Source: Calycina herbarum
Lineage: Eukaryota; Ascomycota; Leotiomycetes; Helotiales; Pezizellaceae
DNA length: 64,000 nucleotides
Reading direction: 5' to 3'
Assembly: GCA_001414485.1 (NCBI GenBank)
Contig: LLEY01000090.1
Span: 124,001 to 188,000, forward strand
Part shown: positions 23,278 to 35,192 of the stretch, piece after piece
Layout: every line of letters starts with the position of its first letter
Position numbering within the stretch: position 1 is the first letter of the stretch
Notes under the pieces: model-generated
Databases searched by the model: none
The model's input: only the letters and a program-made list of their open reading frames with translations
What the model was told of the DNA's origin: nothing
Position numbers and translations under genes: made by a program

Positions 23278-23771
23278 CTAAAAGAACAAAAATATCTTAG
23301 GCCACTCATGCAGCCCACCCAACATTCTACCATGATAATCTCGGTTTCCAACCCACAGTGAAAATGCGAACGTTAACATAGACATAAAAGTATAAAATGT
23401 GGAATGTCGCCGAAGTTGGGTTTTGGCCAATCTTTGGAGTTCGTCTTGGTCGAGAAGTGGATAGCAATGTTGATAGAGCCAGCATGCAGTGAAGAGGGGG
23501 AAGAATATGATTAAGATTAATTCATGGGTGGTTGTTGGGACGTTTGTGGCGAGAAATATGACAGTTGAAAGATATAGGATAGCGAAGATGTGTAGGAAGA
23601 GGATTTCTTGGAGGCGATCGCGTGTTTTCTGCAGATTTAATTTAGCTTGGTATCTATAAAAAAAAAAAGGCTGGTGACGAAGACAATTAGAAGACTTACC
23701 TCGATCTGGTCTGCCATCTCAGCCTCGTTAGATATTGGAGAGCTCATATTGATGCTGTTCCGGCTACCCAT
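23278..23771 (-). CDS. Small three-helix membrane protein, unknown family
   Basis: Two exons (23771-23700 and 23628-23278, intron 71 bp with GTAAGT and TCTGCAG) encode 140 residues. After a polar head (MGSRNSINMSSPISNEAEMADQIE) come ILFLHIFAILYLSTVIFLA, LILIIFFPLFTACWLY and, after a charged loop with LLDQDELQRLAKTQLRRH, a third helix TFMSMLTFAFSLWV. The tail ends KIFLFF. A second ATG (MSSPISN) eight codons later is equally possible. The family is not recognised. It lies next to a similar small membrane gene in the same orientation. A tRNA-like sequence stands about 120 bases upstream of the start. Confidence 0.6.
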
Positions 23772-23888
23772 AACTAAACACCAAAAAAAGAGCAAAAAGA
23801 GAGATATAGCGCCTAGATTTAAGAGCTGAAGATATTGACAGCACTGACCATTGAGCGAATCCTTCAAGAGAAAACCTCCGCTAGTCTT

Positions 23889-23977
23889 TTTCAGTGGGAA
23901 TCTAACCCACACGTTTGAAGTGTATATCTATGTAGACGAAAACCGCAAGCCGTTTACTACTCGGCCACCTAGACTGA
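23889..23977 (-). tRNA. tRNA-like sequence (class II, Ser/Leu-type), probably non-functional
   Basis: On the minus strand the sequence has an A-box-like TGGCCGAGTAGT with a pairing GCCG...CGGC D-arm. It also has a perfect T-arm, GTGGG-TTAGATT-CCCAC, whose B box differs from GGTTCGANTCC at one base. The long middle portion fits a class II variable arm. The acceptor ends pair only AGTCT with AGACT, and there are three extra bases before the 3' strand. The anticodon arm is poor, and I cannot assign an anticodon. It is best read as a tRNA-derived relic. Confidence 0.3.
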
Positions 23978-24078
23978 TCTCAATACCCACCACTTGCTTA
24001 TTTTCAATTATAATCGCTTGTGGGCTATTGTGGGGGTGTCTGGGTGAAAAGACTGGGACCCATAAAATTTTCGCTTAA

Positions 24079-25406
24079 GTCAATATTCACTTCAATGGCT
24101 ATCACGACTGTCTTCAAAAACTGAAGGTGTGCTGGGAGTTTATTGAAGGAGAGTACGATATGTATTTAAGTCCAACGCTTGCTAATGCTTTCACATTTGG
24201 ACCGGTCCCCTTTCTCGGGCCAACTGGTGTCGCTTGAATTCATCGTTGGGGAGCGAAAATCGTCTTTAGTGTCAGTTCTCTGGTCAGATATGTAAAAACT
24301 CGACAGATTCAAAAATGAGGTAAGAATCCCGAGGTTTACTCTGCATACAACCTCTCCCTTTATTGCCTCTGAAACTCCTAGACGATTTAAAGTATCGTGC
24401 GAGCGTGTTCGAAAGACTCGAGAATTCGATTTACCGGTTCTTCTAGACCTCTTCGGGCATGAGATGTACTTGGCCTACCTAGACCCTTTCGCAAGATATT
24501 TACGAAAACTGGGGTGCTCGAGAGAAAAGTCTCTCTTGACATTGAGTAGAATTCACTGCGACTTTTGCATCGGAGAAATAGTAGAGTACAGAGATCCCGA
24601 AAAATCCAAGTTGATAAAGCCACAGACATAGCTACTTTGTTTCTTATTTAAACTGTAAATATTGATGTCTTGAGGTTGTGACGAGTTACGATGAAAAAAG
24701 CTTGTAAATAGAAGGTTGTTACAGAGTGCATGGGGGATTGACAATGGCAATCCTGATCATACTAAAAGCACACCAGCAATACGCTAAAGACGAGGCTAGC
24801 CACGTGCTAGGCTAAACCTGCCAATCTCATCGCACCGGCAAAATAACGAGTTGATGCAACCACGTCATGCCGGCTCTCGACACGCCTCTTCCATCCGCAC
24901 CTCGCAGCTTAGACCCTGCCTCAGAAACAACAGGGGGGGCCAACATTCATTTGCGAGGCTCCAGACGCGAATGAATAATATTGATGAGGAGGGACGACGC
25001 GATTATCTGGCAACGTCAACAGATTCACAACAATCCTTCACCACATTCATTTCACCCGCACCCTCGCAGAATACACAACGTCGTAATATCTGGCCCGAAC
25101 TCATAGAATCGCCGGAGAAAAACGAGGCATTCCTATACAACAAACTTCTCGGGAACCAGAGGCCAAGCCTAGAAACGAACCTTGTCTACCAGAGTATTAT
25201 TACGCAGAAAACAGCCTCGCACATCGATAACACTCGAAACAAAACCACCCACCTCCCCCAACGAAGGCGGCAGAAAACCCCTCCAGATGGTTCAACCCTT
25301 TGCAACCCACAGCCGCTGAGTCAAAAGCCGTATTGTACTCGTAGTGTGTATATCCTCGAGGATAGTGGGGAAAGGGGGTTCGCATATCCCTTGAACAAAC
25401 GCAAAA
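24079..25406. promoter_or_regulatory. Upstream region and leader of the kinesin gene
   Basis: The 1.3 kb before the kinesin start has no recognisable gene. It contains an open plus-strand frame running from 24851 across the kinesin start codon in another frame; its predicted product has no known motif and is low-complexity. A long 5' leader with upstream start codons is the likeliest reading. An AT-rich, palindrome-free stretch lies at 24080-24780. Confidence 0.4.
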
Positions 25407-28400
25407 ATGGCGGGAGGAAATATCAAGGTTGTGGTGAGATGTCGGCCTTTCAATGGCAGAGGTATGTGATCATACTACGGGGACACCTCCGAGTCCAAGG
25501 GCGGGAGAAGGATATATTATTCTTAGGGGCAGCGCTGACATGTGGTGGCAGAAATCGATCGCAATGCAAAATGTATAGTGCAAATGAAAGGCAACCAGAC
25601 AGTCCTCGTCTCACCACACGAAGCCGACGGAAAGACGGGTGGGGGAAAGGCGGGCAAGGATTCGGGACCGAAAACATTTGCCTTTGACAGATCCTACTGG
25701 TCATTCAATCGCAAAGACGACAATTATGCTGGGCAGGAGAATCTTCACGAAGATCTGGGAAAACCCCTGTTGGACAATGCCTTTCAGGGATATAACAATT
25801 GTATTTTTGCCTATGGACAAACTGGTTCCGGAAAATCGTATTCGATGATGGGATATGGGCCCGATGCGGGTGTTATTCCCAAAATTTGCCAGGACATGTT
25901 TGAGCGGATTACGGCTTTACAAAAGGAGAATAGTTGGCGCTGCACTGTGGAGGTCTCATACTTGGAAATTTACAACGAAAGGGTACGAGATTTACTGAAC
26001 CCCTCGACAAAAGGCAACCTCAAAGTCAGAGAACATCCATCTACGGGACCCTATGTGGAAGATTTAGCAAAGTTGGTTGTTAGCAGTTTCAACGAGATTG
26101 AGCACTTGATGGACGAAGGCAACAAAGCTCGTACGGTCGCCGCAACAAGCATGAACGAAACGAGTAGTCGAAGTCACGCCGTTTTCACCCTTACTCTGAC
26201 ACAAAAGAAACATGATAAAGAGACGAATCTTGCCATGGAGAAGGTTGCGAAAATCAGTCTGGTAGATCTTGCTGGTTCTGAGCGAGCGAACTCGACAGGT
26301 GCTACCGGAGCTCGGTTAAAGGAAGGAGCTGAGATTAACAGATCTTTGTCAACACTGGGACGAGTGATAGCAGCATTAGCTGACTTGTCAGATGGAAAGA
26401 AGAAGAAAGGCGGAAAAGCCGCAAACCAGGTACCATACCGAGACAGTGTCTTGACATGGTTGTTAAAGGATTCTCTGGGAGGAAACAGTATGACGGCAAT
26501 GATAGCTGCCATCAGTCCGGCAGATATCAATTTCGACGAGACTCTAAGTACTCTCAGATATGCCGACAGTGCCAAGAGGATCAAGAATCATGCCGTGGTC
26601 AACGAGGATGCCAACGCTAGAATGATTCGCGAGCTGAAAGAAGAATTGGAGGCTCTTCGTGGTAAACTCAGTGGTGGCGGTGGTGGAGGTGCAGCGGAAG
26701 AGGTATACGCCGAGGGTACACCGTTGGACAAGCAGATCGTCAGTATCGTAGCACCAGATGGAACCGTGACGAAGGTTTCCAAAGCCGAAATTGCTGAGCA
26801 ACTCAATCAGAGTGAGAAACTGTACTCGGATCTGAATCAAACCTGGGAACAGAAACTGCAAAAGACCGAGGAAATCCACAAAGAACGAGAACAAGCCTTG
26901 GAGGATCTAGGTATTAGTATTGAAAAGGGCTTCGTAGGGTTACACACCCCGAAGAAAATGCCCCATTTGGTCAATCTTTCAGATGATCCTCTCTTGGCCG
27001 AATGCTTGGTATATAATTTGAAGCCTGGTCCCACCACGGTTGGGAATGTGGATGCAAAAGTTGAGCACTCATCTGAGATTCGATTAAACGGCAGTCGCAT
27101 ATTAGACGAGCACTGCACATTCGACAATGTTGATAACGTCGTGACGTTGGTACCAAGAGAAGGGGCTGCTGTCATGGTGAACGGAAAACGTATCGTGGAG
27201 CCAAAACGTTTACGAAGCGGTTACAGGGTTATTCTTGGGGATTTTCACATTTTCAGATTCAACCATCCCATGGAAGCACGAGCCGAGAGAGCCGAAAGCT
27301 CATTGAGACATTCCATCATCGCAAGCCAAATACAGGACGACAAAATTTCACCCTCACCTAGCCCCAGGCCTGGGCATGAAAGAGCCTTTAGCAAAGCAAC
27401 ATTCGAGGCCGGTTGGGACGGGAGTCGACCAGATTCTCCGATGCAATTGCAACGTGGAGGGGATTCAGATTGGTCGTTTGCTCGTCGTGAAGCAGCTGGG
27501 GCTATCTTGGGGGCCGATCAAAAAATTGCAGGTCTCACAGACGAAGAATTAAATATCTTGTTTGAGGACGTGCAAAAGGCTCGGGCTGAACGAGCTGGAC
27601 GTGAGATGGATGACGATATGGACTCGGTCACTTCATACCCCATACGAGAGAAATACCTGTCAAATGGTACACTGGATAACTTCTCTCTTGACACCGCCTT
27701 GACCGTTCCTTCAACCCCCAAACAAGGAGAGGTAGAGGATAGGATGCGAGAGGTGAGAGAGGAAATGCAAGTCCAACTTGATAAGCAGAAAGAAGATTAC
27801 CAGGAGCAGCTGAAATCGGCCGAGGCTGCCAACGTCGAGGTGGAAGAAATCAAAAAGGAAAAGGCTCGGATGGAAGACAATTTACGAGAAGTCAAGGAAG
27901 AGATGCTTGCTCAACTCGAGGCACAACGCAAACAATTTGAGGAACGCCTACAGTCAATGCCACCATCAAAAATACTGGCAGAGGGCCCTGAGCCGCTGAC
28001 AGAAGAAGAAATAACAACTGCCAAGAAAGTGGCCGGTCATTGGCGTGGCCAGAGATATGTGCGCATGGCTGAGGCTGTTTTGCAATCTGCTGCAAACCTC
28101 AAAGAGGCCCAGATAATGAGCCAAGAACTGGATGAAAGTGTGGTTTTCCAATTCGCAATCGTTGATGTTGGTCACGACTTATGCTCATCATACGATATGG
28201 TACTCAATGGAATATCAGGAGAAGGCGACGACCTTTTTCTAGAAGGTGCCAACAAGCCATGTGTTGGCGTTCGTGTCATCGATTACAGGAGTAGTGTGGT
28301 ACATCTTTGGAGTCTCCAGAAGCTTCAAGACCGAGTGAGATTGATGAGGCAAATGCATCAGTATATGGACCGTCCCGAATACATGCAACACTTTCGACTC

Positions 28401-30407
28401 GACAATCCCTTCATGGAAACTTGTATGCCACAATACACACATATTGGGGACGTAGATGTACCCCTCGCTGCTGTATTTGAAAGTAGGGTACAAGATTTCA
28501 GCCTCGACGTCCTCTCACCATACACCTCGCACGCGATTGGAATGATCAAGTTGTCCCTGGAGCCTTCATCTGCCAGAGCGCCATCAAGCACACTCAAATT
28601 CAATGTTGTGATGCATGACATGATTGGATTTGCTGAACGTGAAGGCACTGAAGTCCACGCTCAACTTTTCCTACCAGGGATATCCGAAGAGGGTGGTGTG
28701 ACGACGACGCAAATGATCAAGGACTTTGATGAAGGACCAATTCGATTTGAAAGTGTCCATAGTATGAGCGTACCAATGTTTGGCCCTTCAGATGTGTCTT
28801 TGCGGGTGGCAATATTTGCCAAGGTCTCTTCAATGCATCTTGACAAATTACTCAGCTGGGATGACATGCAAGATCATGTACCCAAACCGAGCAAGAAGCG
28901 AAAAAATGCTCGTATCGCCGAGTCGCAATTCTATACTGAGGAAAAGCACGATGTTTTTGCTCGTGTGCAGGTCCTCGAATTGGCGGAGAGTGGGGAGTAC
29001 CTTCCTGTGGAGGTCATTCAGACGAGCGATTTGGATAAAGGGTCTTTCCAGCTTCATCAAGGTCTGCAGCGCCGTATCTTGGTCAATCTAACCCACAGTT
29101 CCGGGGAAGCTTTACCCTGGAAAGAAATTTCGAATCTGCGCGTTGGTCGCATACAACTTGTCGACCATGTTGGAAAGACTCCCGATTTGAGTACGCCCAC
29201 TCCGGATATCCCTCTCAACCTTATTTCCAAACCACAGATCAAAGCAAATCCAAATGGTACGACCAATGTCACTCTGGTGGGCCAGTGGGACTCTAGCGCC
29301 CATGCATCATTGCTTCTTGATCGGGTAACGCCAGACAAGTATAAAACCCAGATGTCCTTGCTATGGGATGTCACCTCGGATAAATTAGCAGCGCCAATGA
29401 CATTCTCGCTCGACGTATGCTCGCAGATTCTGTCTCGCTCGTATGTGCGTTCTACGTCAATGTTCGCATCACTGTGGCAGAGCGTTCGCATTGTTCATTC
29501 TACCAGTGGAATCTTCTCAATATCAGTGCGGCCATCACCCGTCAAGCGTGCTGGAGATCTTTGGCGAATGAATACCCAAAATGATTACGTCAAAGGCGAA
29601 GAAGGTCTCACTGATTGGGCTCCTCGAGGTGTGTCGTTGATTCGAGATCACATCTCTGCAAGACGAAGAAAACATAGACTTGCCGATCTCGAAGCAGCTA
29701 AACCCATCCTCAACAAAATATCATTTCCTGAGCCGAAACCAGTGGATCCTACCGCCCTTGACAGCGAAAACGAGAACGTGAATGGATCAGAAGTGGACAT
29801 GACAGAACACCAACGGGAGCTACTTGAAAAATATGTTGGCCTTTGGCATCTATGTCGCGATCTAACAACCAGTATCCTCCGGCCATCGAATGTCGAACCA
29901 CCCTCAAACGGTGTCTCTACCCCACCTCCCGTCCAGCCGACCTTGCCTAACCTTCTAGCCAATATCTCACTTGTACATAAAAATCCCGAGATTCTCAAGG
30001 GCGGATACCTTCTCACACCCTCAATCGATAGTACAAAGTGGGTGAAACGCTTCGTCGAGTTACGTCGGCCGTATCTGCATATCCACTCCATTCCCGATGG
30101 GGAAGAAGTATGTGTTGTTCCTTTACGGAATAGTCGCGTCGATCACCAACCTCAGATCGCAAAACTACTACGCAGAGGAGATGCGAATGCCAATCCGGGT
30201 CGAGGGAGAGCAGGCGAGAGGGACCAGGAAAAGGTGTTTGCTGTTTATGGAACGGATAACTCGTGGTTATTCAAGGCGAGGAGTGAGAGAGAGAAGGTGG
30301 AGTGGATTTTCAAGATTGATCAGAGTTACTTCAGTAATGGAGGTTCTTCTGGGGGAAGTGGGAGTGGGAGTGTGAGTGCGGGAAGCGAGATGGGGAGTGA
30401 TGAATGA
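25407..30407 (+). CDS. Kinesin-3 motor protein (Unc-104/KIF1 type)
   Basis: A short first exon (25407-25461, MAGGNIKVVVRCRPFNGR) joins across a 90-bp intron to 25552-30407, giving 1636 residues. It is a plus-end-directed microtubule motor carrying vesicles and early endosomes. The motor domain (about 3-365) shows the P-loop GQTGSGKS at 107-114, switch I NETSSRSHAVF and switch II DLAGSERANSTGATG. The K-loop side has a lysine cluster (GKKKKGGK). Behind it come a neck coil, an FHA domain (about 495-595; TTVGN..., LNGSRILDEHCTF), a coiled coil at about 750-830 (EDRMREVREEMQVQLDKQKEDY), the KIF1B/DUF3694-type middle, and a C-terminal PH domain (about 1498-1615; LKGGYLLTP, KWVKRFVELRRPYL, WLFKARSEREKVEWI) that binds phosphoinositides on cargo. 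The domain order and length match full-length fungal Unc-104 orthologues. The lack of introns in 4.8 kb is normal for the family. Confidence 0.95.
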
Positions 30408-31760
30408 GTTAATGAATGTGTATGAGATGTGTACAAGGGAGCGGTAATTTGTTTTCTTGCTTGCTTTTTTCTGTGGGGGGAGTACGTATGCATTGTTGGT
30501 GTTCTTCCTTCCTTTTTCTTGCTGCGCGGTTGGATATCCTATCTTACCCTTGGGATGGGAATGCGATGTTGGAGGGGTTGAGAAAGAGAGAAAAGAAATA
30601 TACTGAAGAAGAGAGAGAGGAGATGTTGTATGAGTATATGATACCCATGTTCTTTTAAACCCACTTTTTGGGGGATCGCTTATGTTGAGGAAGTACTTAT
30701 TACTGCTATTACTACTACTACTACTACTACTACTACTTTTTTTTTTGTTTAGAGGGGAGAACTTTATTTGGGGTGTGTATGTGAGCAGGTGATGGCGATT
30801 GGCAATTGGCTAGAGCTTAATGCTAGATAGTTTGGTGTATGAAGAGGAAAATGGAGGGGTGAGGTGGGGTAATTCCAATTTAATTTTTTGTGTAAACAAT
30901 TTTTGGGGTTGTGTCTCTTTGATATGTATTTGTGCTTGAGGTGTGTGAAATGTGAGATGATGTGGTTTGGGGTAGGTGACTGACTTGAGGTCGTGAGCAA
31001 GGAGATACTTGCTTCCTTTTCCAACAAACTCTCTTGGCGAATGGGAAATATAAATTCCTTTTGTAGATCATTTTCTTGAATACCAGGGAGTGTCTTGCTA
31101 TATCAAGTAAAGAATAGCCTTATATTACTTGCTATTTTCTTGATAATAGATCTTCAACTTTTCCTCGTGCTATTTCTTGACGACTGGAGACCTTTTTTCT
31201 TTTAATACTGTTATGACGCAAGAAAGTTATATCTAATGATAGTAAGAGAATAAGCAGTAGAGGAGACAATGAGAGGGGCTGGAGTTTGATAATAAGCGAG
31301 AATAGGTAAATACTTCACGAGTTCATAGTTTCCAGTTACGTTCGTACTTATTCAATTGGTACTCCGAGCAACATAATTAGAACGGAGTAAAAAGCTGAAT
31401 TGACTTGTTCTCAATATTTAAAACAGGTTAATTCAACCTCTAACCTGTTCTAAATACGTCCCGTACTTTATTCTACTCAGCCAGCGCTCTAAATTTACAA
31501 TTACCAAAGGATAATAATGATGCAATCTACATTAATCATAGGAATTTACTACCTGGATTATACAGTTTTAACAAGGCCTATAAACAAGACCTTTCTCTAG
31601 CTTGAACCCCTGCCTTTTATAACTCTCAACAACAAATTAACTCAAGAATATCACACTGCATCATTCCAAACTACAATACATTACACCATCCACACTTCTA
31701 TTCGCGACATTTTTTCTCTTCTATCAACAACTCATTTCCTCATCCTCCTTTCTCAAAAGC
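30408..31760. other. Intergenic, no gene recognised
   Basis: About 1.35 kb between the kinesin stop codon and the next reading frame holds only short frames. It contains an ACT microsatellite, listed separately. From 31050 onward it is AT-rich. Confidence 0.5.
30708..30737 (+). repeat. (ACT)n microsatellite
   Basis: About nine tandem ACT triplets are followed by a T-run. This is a simple sequence repeat in the 3' flank of the kinesin gene. Confidence 0.9.
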
Positions 31761-32824
31761 TTGGCTGTCTTGAAACAAACTTCATTCCTTACTTCACGAG
31801 AACCGCTTTATTACTTCGCGAATATGACATATAATCCTTGCAATCCGTATACGGACAAGTACAAGAGCAGACAAAAGGATGGACACCAGCAGAAAATGGA
31901 TGAGCAAACTGCACAGGCTGAACAGCAACCGTATCACCGTTTACTTCAACAAGCCAAAGAAGCGGAAGAAGCTGAACAGGCTGAACGGAAGGGAAAAGAA
32001 GAAAGACGGCCATGGGGTATAGAAGAACGATGGGCACTAGAGTGTTTTTACAAAATAGCGGAATCATTGGGCCTTGGCAAGGGATATGGCGTGTTCACAG
32101 AACGCGTAAAATTTGTTGCAAAATCATTGCAAGCTTTGGCAGGCTGCATTCCACTCTGGGGCGCAGGGCCAGATGGAGAATACAATCTTAAGACTCTCTA
32201 ATACATCCTTGGTACCACCAGCTACGGCTCGGGTCGTACTTTCCTACCTCTAGAGTTTCTTGATAAATGGCGAGAACCAGTCTCACGCAATCTACGCTAC
32301 AGAAGAAGAAATAAAGCTGTACATGTAGTCTACGAAGTCTTTCCTGAATACACTAAGGAATTACAAAATCTCAACATATGGGATGAACTGAATTGGCCTG
32401 AAACTCATCGGCGGACTTGGTTAATACGCTGGAATGGTGGAGTTGGGAAGATCTAGCGAGATGGATGACTAAAAATGGCTGGCGAGACTTCGAACCTAAA
32501 GATGTATTTGACGAATATTTTCGACACTAGGACTATTATGAACAAAAAGACGGAACAGAATTGCCTTTGGAGTAGCAAAGTTCTACTCAAAGTAACAAAG
32601 GAGATGCGGTGCATATAAAGTCTAAAATCGAGGCCATTTAGCGGAGCTTACCCGCTTATAAAATGGCTTCGTTGGTGTGAGAAGAAGCGGCAGAACCCAG
32701 AGACATGGACGATTACACGGAATTTGCTGGCGAATTCTATGCGCCTTATTTAACGACATAAGAAACAAACCCCAAAGCTCAACAGCGGCATATGGAATGT
32801 CAGAGGGTTGAGCGGGAATTGTAG
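31761..32824 (+). pseudogene. Decayed gene of unknown family with five or more in-frame stops
   Basis: An intact-looking front part (start 31761, or 31824 at MTYNPCNPY) contains a charged Glu/Gln-rich helix (QAKEAEEAEQAERKGKEERR) and then WALECFYKIAESLGLGKG. It ends at TAA (32199-32201). The same frame stays protein-like for 80 more codons (FLPLEFLDKWREP, HVVYEVFPEY, ELNWPETHRRTW). It shifts by one base near 32436 into WSWEDLARWMTKNGW, then runs on through TAG 32528, TAG 32573, TAG 32639, TGA 32678 and TAA 32759 to a final TAG at 32822. Between the stops it reads EAAEPRDMDDYTEFAGEFYAP. Each stop is one C-to-T step from CAA, CAG or CGA. No family is recognised. A truncated 146-residue product could still be made. 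Confidence 0.65.
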
Positions 32825-33670
32825 ACAACTATCAATAGCTTTACCTATTAGTTCTTTTAGAACGCAAAACTTATAAAACACAAGTAATGTTCCACATACT
32901 GGGTACTGTACAAATATAAATTCGTGAGCTTTTCTATTATCAATAGTACTCTAAATAGGTATAATAAGAAGAAGAAGAGGGGTTGGATCGTTACTAGTAA
33001 GCCAAAATAAGTGCATACTTTACTAGTTCAGTCACGTTAAATTCATAAAGTAGTTTTTCAAGTAATACTCTGATAGAGATAATCAGAACATAGTGGAGTA
33101 ATAGCTACTGTCTAGAAGGTGTAATAACCCTATTCTATTCAGTCAAGTCTGTGAATATATATTGAAGCTACTATGACAATCACACAGTTTTGATAAAGTC
33201 TTATTCTATTCTCGCTCTCAGAAGCTTGACTTTCCTCGAAAGAAACCTTAAGTTTCACCTCACAGGACTTACTTTATTAAAGCTCTAAAGGTTTAAAATC
33301 ATCAAGTTTCAATTACGAAGTAAAATGCATTATCTTTTGTGGATCTGAATCTAATGGAAAACTCCTCGCACGTCTTGCTGCTTGTAATAGCAATGCTCAA
33401 GTCCCAAGTTCAGAAAGGAAAAAAAAGAAAGCAAGAATGGAAACACCCAAAAAAAAAAAATGTCCTACCAACTCCACCAATATCCACACCACAGGTTCTT
33501 GCTCTCTATCCTTTCTTCCCAAACGCCGAAAGGTAATAGATATGATGGTCTCATCAATCCCCCACAAGAAGCAAAAGAAGAAGAAAACGAAATGAAATGT
33601 AAAAGAGGCCCCGTGGGCCATATCACCAGACCACAAGACACGCCAAAACAACAGCCACAGCAGCACTACC
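32825..33670. other. Intergenic, AT-rich
   Basis: No gene is seen. An A-run at about 33450 precedes the 3' end of the F-box-like gene, whose 3' untranslated part probably occupies the last 200 bases. Confidence 0.5.
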
Positions 33671-34807
33671 TCAATTGCCCAAAGACGCCGGGTATCTGAC
33701 CGGATGCTCCAGTTCCTGGACAATCCACTCTGCATCAACTTCCCCCATAAACTCATCCAACGGCATCACAGTATCATACCTCCCCTGACCATCCCCTGCC
33801 ATCATCCCTTTCCAAGCTTTCAACCCCCGCTCCGACGTGAAGTTCTTCAAAACCAGCAATCGCTGGAGTTTACCGAGTTCCTCCGTACTCAGGAGAACTC
33901 GCTTGGTGGTTTGCCCAGGATAAACCTCTTCAAAGTCCTCCAAACTGTCTTGTTCGACGTTGATTGCGATATGTTTTCTTCTTGACCCGAGTAGTGATTG
34001 ATTATAGTGCTCAGCGAGGTCGCAGGGAGGAGAGTTTGGTGTGCCCATAAGACACGAGAGAGCAAGTTCCGGTGATACGCCGCCGTGGACGGCCTTGAGG
34101 TGTGAGAAATAGAGCTGTTGGAGTTGGGTTCTGAACGAACTCTTCCAATCGAGGGGGAGGTGATCATCTCCGGAATCTTGGCTGTAACAGCCTCGGCGGT
34201 GGTGGTATGGGTGGACTTTGTCATTGACAGAGGACGATTGCAAGGTCCAACATTGGTGGTATTCGTCGTGCACGGTATGTGGGATCTCGTCATCGCGAAA
34301 GGTCGTTTTTAGTTGGGGTAATTTAATGAATGAGGCGGATCGGAGGACTGCACCGACTGCGATATCTAGATGATTGTTGCCATGCTTGTCCCAGTGGTGC
34401 TCGAGGATAGGGAATGCTGCCTTGGTGAGGGCGAATTGACTTAGGACACCGCGACCACCTCCTTCTTCGGGGTCGATTGCATCGAAGATCATTTCAAGAA
34501 TGTATTCATCAAGACGCCCGAGTCTGTTATTCTCCAAATTTTGGTATACTCGTCTGATCGTTGGTCGGTCGGGGTTGTGTGAGAATGGCAAGGAGGAGAG
34601 ATGGTGCTGTGTGATGCCAGAACTCTCAGTTAGAAAGGCATCTTCCCTAACATTGTAGTAGAATTGCATCATGCGGTTTGGGAGGGAGGGTGGAGCGATG
34701 GAACATAGCTTAAACCATGCCGATGTCTGCAGCGACATAGGCTTCAAGGATTTGATGAATTGGAGGAGCTCCTTGCGTCGCTGCCTTGCAGCTGATTTCT
34801 TGGCCAT
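33671..34807 (-). CDS. Hypothetical protein with a degenerate F-box-like segment
   Basis: This intronless frame encodes 378 residues. The N-terminus is basic (MAKKSAARQRRKELLQ). Around residues 96-112 the stretch RLDEYILEMIFDAIDPEE resembles the core of an F-box (L-x-E-I-L-x-x-I-F-D). Such a motif could link the protein to SKP1 in a ubiquitin-ligase complex, but the match is weak. Downstream there is FALTKAAFPILEHHWDKHG, typical of fungal F-box-type proteins where the box is followed by a short all-helical region, and then a long region without known motifs (QLQQLYFSHLKAVHG, VEQDSLEDFEEVYPG, LQRLLVLKNFTSERGLKAWKGM). No signal peptide or membrane helix is present. I do not recognise a specific family beyond this. 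Confidence 0.65.
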   Translation of the reverse strand: MAKKSAARQRRKELLQFIKSLKPMSLQTSAWFKLCSIAPPSLPNRMMQFYYNVREDAFLTESSGITQHHLSSLPFSHNPDRPTIRRVYQNLENNRLGRLDEYILEMIFDAIDPEEGGGRGVLSQFALTKAAFPILEHHWDKHGNNHLDIAVGAVLRSASFIKLPQLKTTFRDDEIPHTVHDEYHQCWTLQSSSVNDKVHPYHHRRGCYSQDSGDDHLPLDWKSSFRTQLQQLYFSHLKAVHGGVSPELALSCLMGTPNSPPCDLAEHYNQSLLGSRRKHIAINVEQDSLEDFEEVYPGQTTKRVLLSTEELGKLQRLLVLKNFTSERGLKAWKGMMAGDGQGRYDTVMPLDEFMGEVDAEWIVQELEHPVRYPASLGN

Positions 34808-35106
34808 TGTGAGGGTATTGAGAGATGGAGAGGGACTATCTAAGAGAAGAGGATTAGAGATGGTAAAGTTTTCAAGGAAGAGTCAGAGAAGAGGGGGTGA
34901 GGTGGAGTTGACTGTCAATTCACTCGGTTATTGTTTCCGTTCACGCTTCCTGTCACCTTTGACTAATACTGTCTAGACACACACAGGATGTACTGTACTT
35001 TAGTAACGTACTTCCTGTAACTTTGTTTGGTTATTTAATAATTCTAAACTATCTAGAATATTATTATCGCTAAAGAAATATTACTTTAAAAAGTACAAAG
35101 TGTCTT

Positions 35107-35192
35107 TGAAAATCTGGGAACTTGATTTTTTTGATTTAATTCACCTACGCTTTCTTAAACAATGTAATTTAACAGTTAAAAGTTACTAGACT
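35107..35192 (+). repeat. Imperfect direct repeat, copy 1 (copy 2 at 35607-35688)
   Basis: The segment starting gaaaatctgggaacttgatt and running through aacaatgtaatttaacag to gttactagacttgc recurs about 500 bases later with small changes. The copies are about 85 and 80 bases. Confidence 0.65.

Noticed and set aside
24851..25687. A 278-residue gene upstream of kinesin
   Set aside because: It overlaps the kinesin motor exons in another frame, is low in recognisable features and would exclude the kinesin start.
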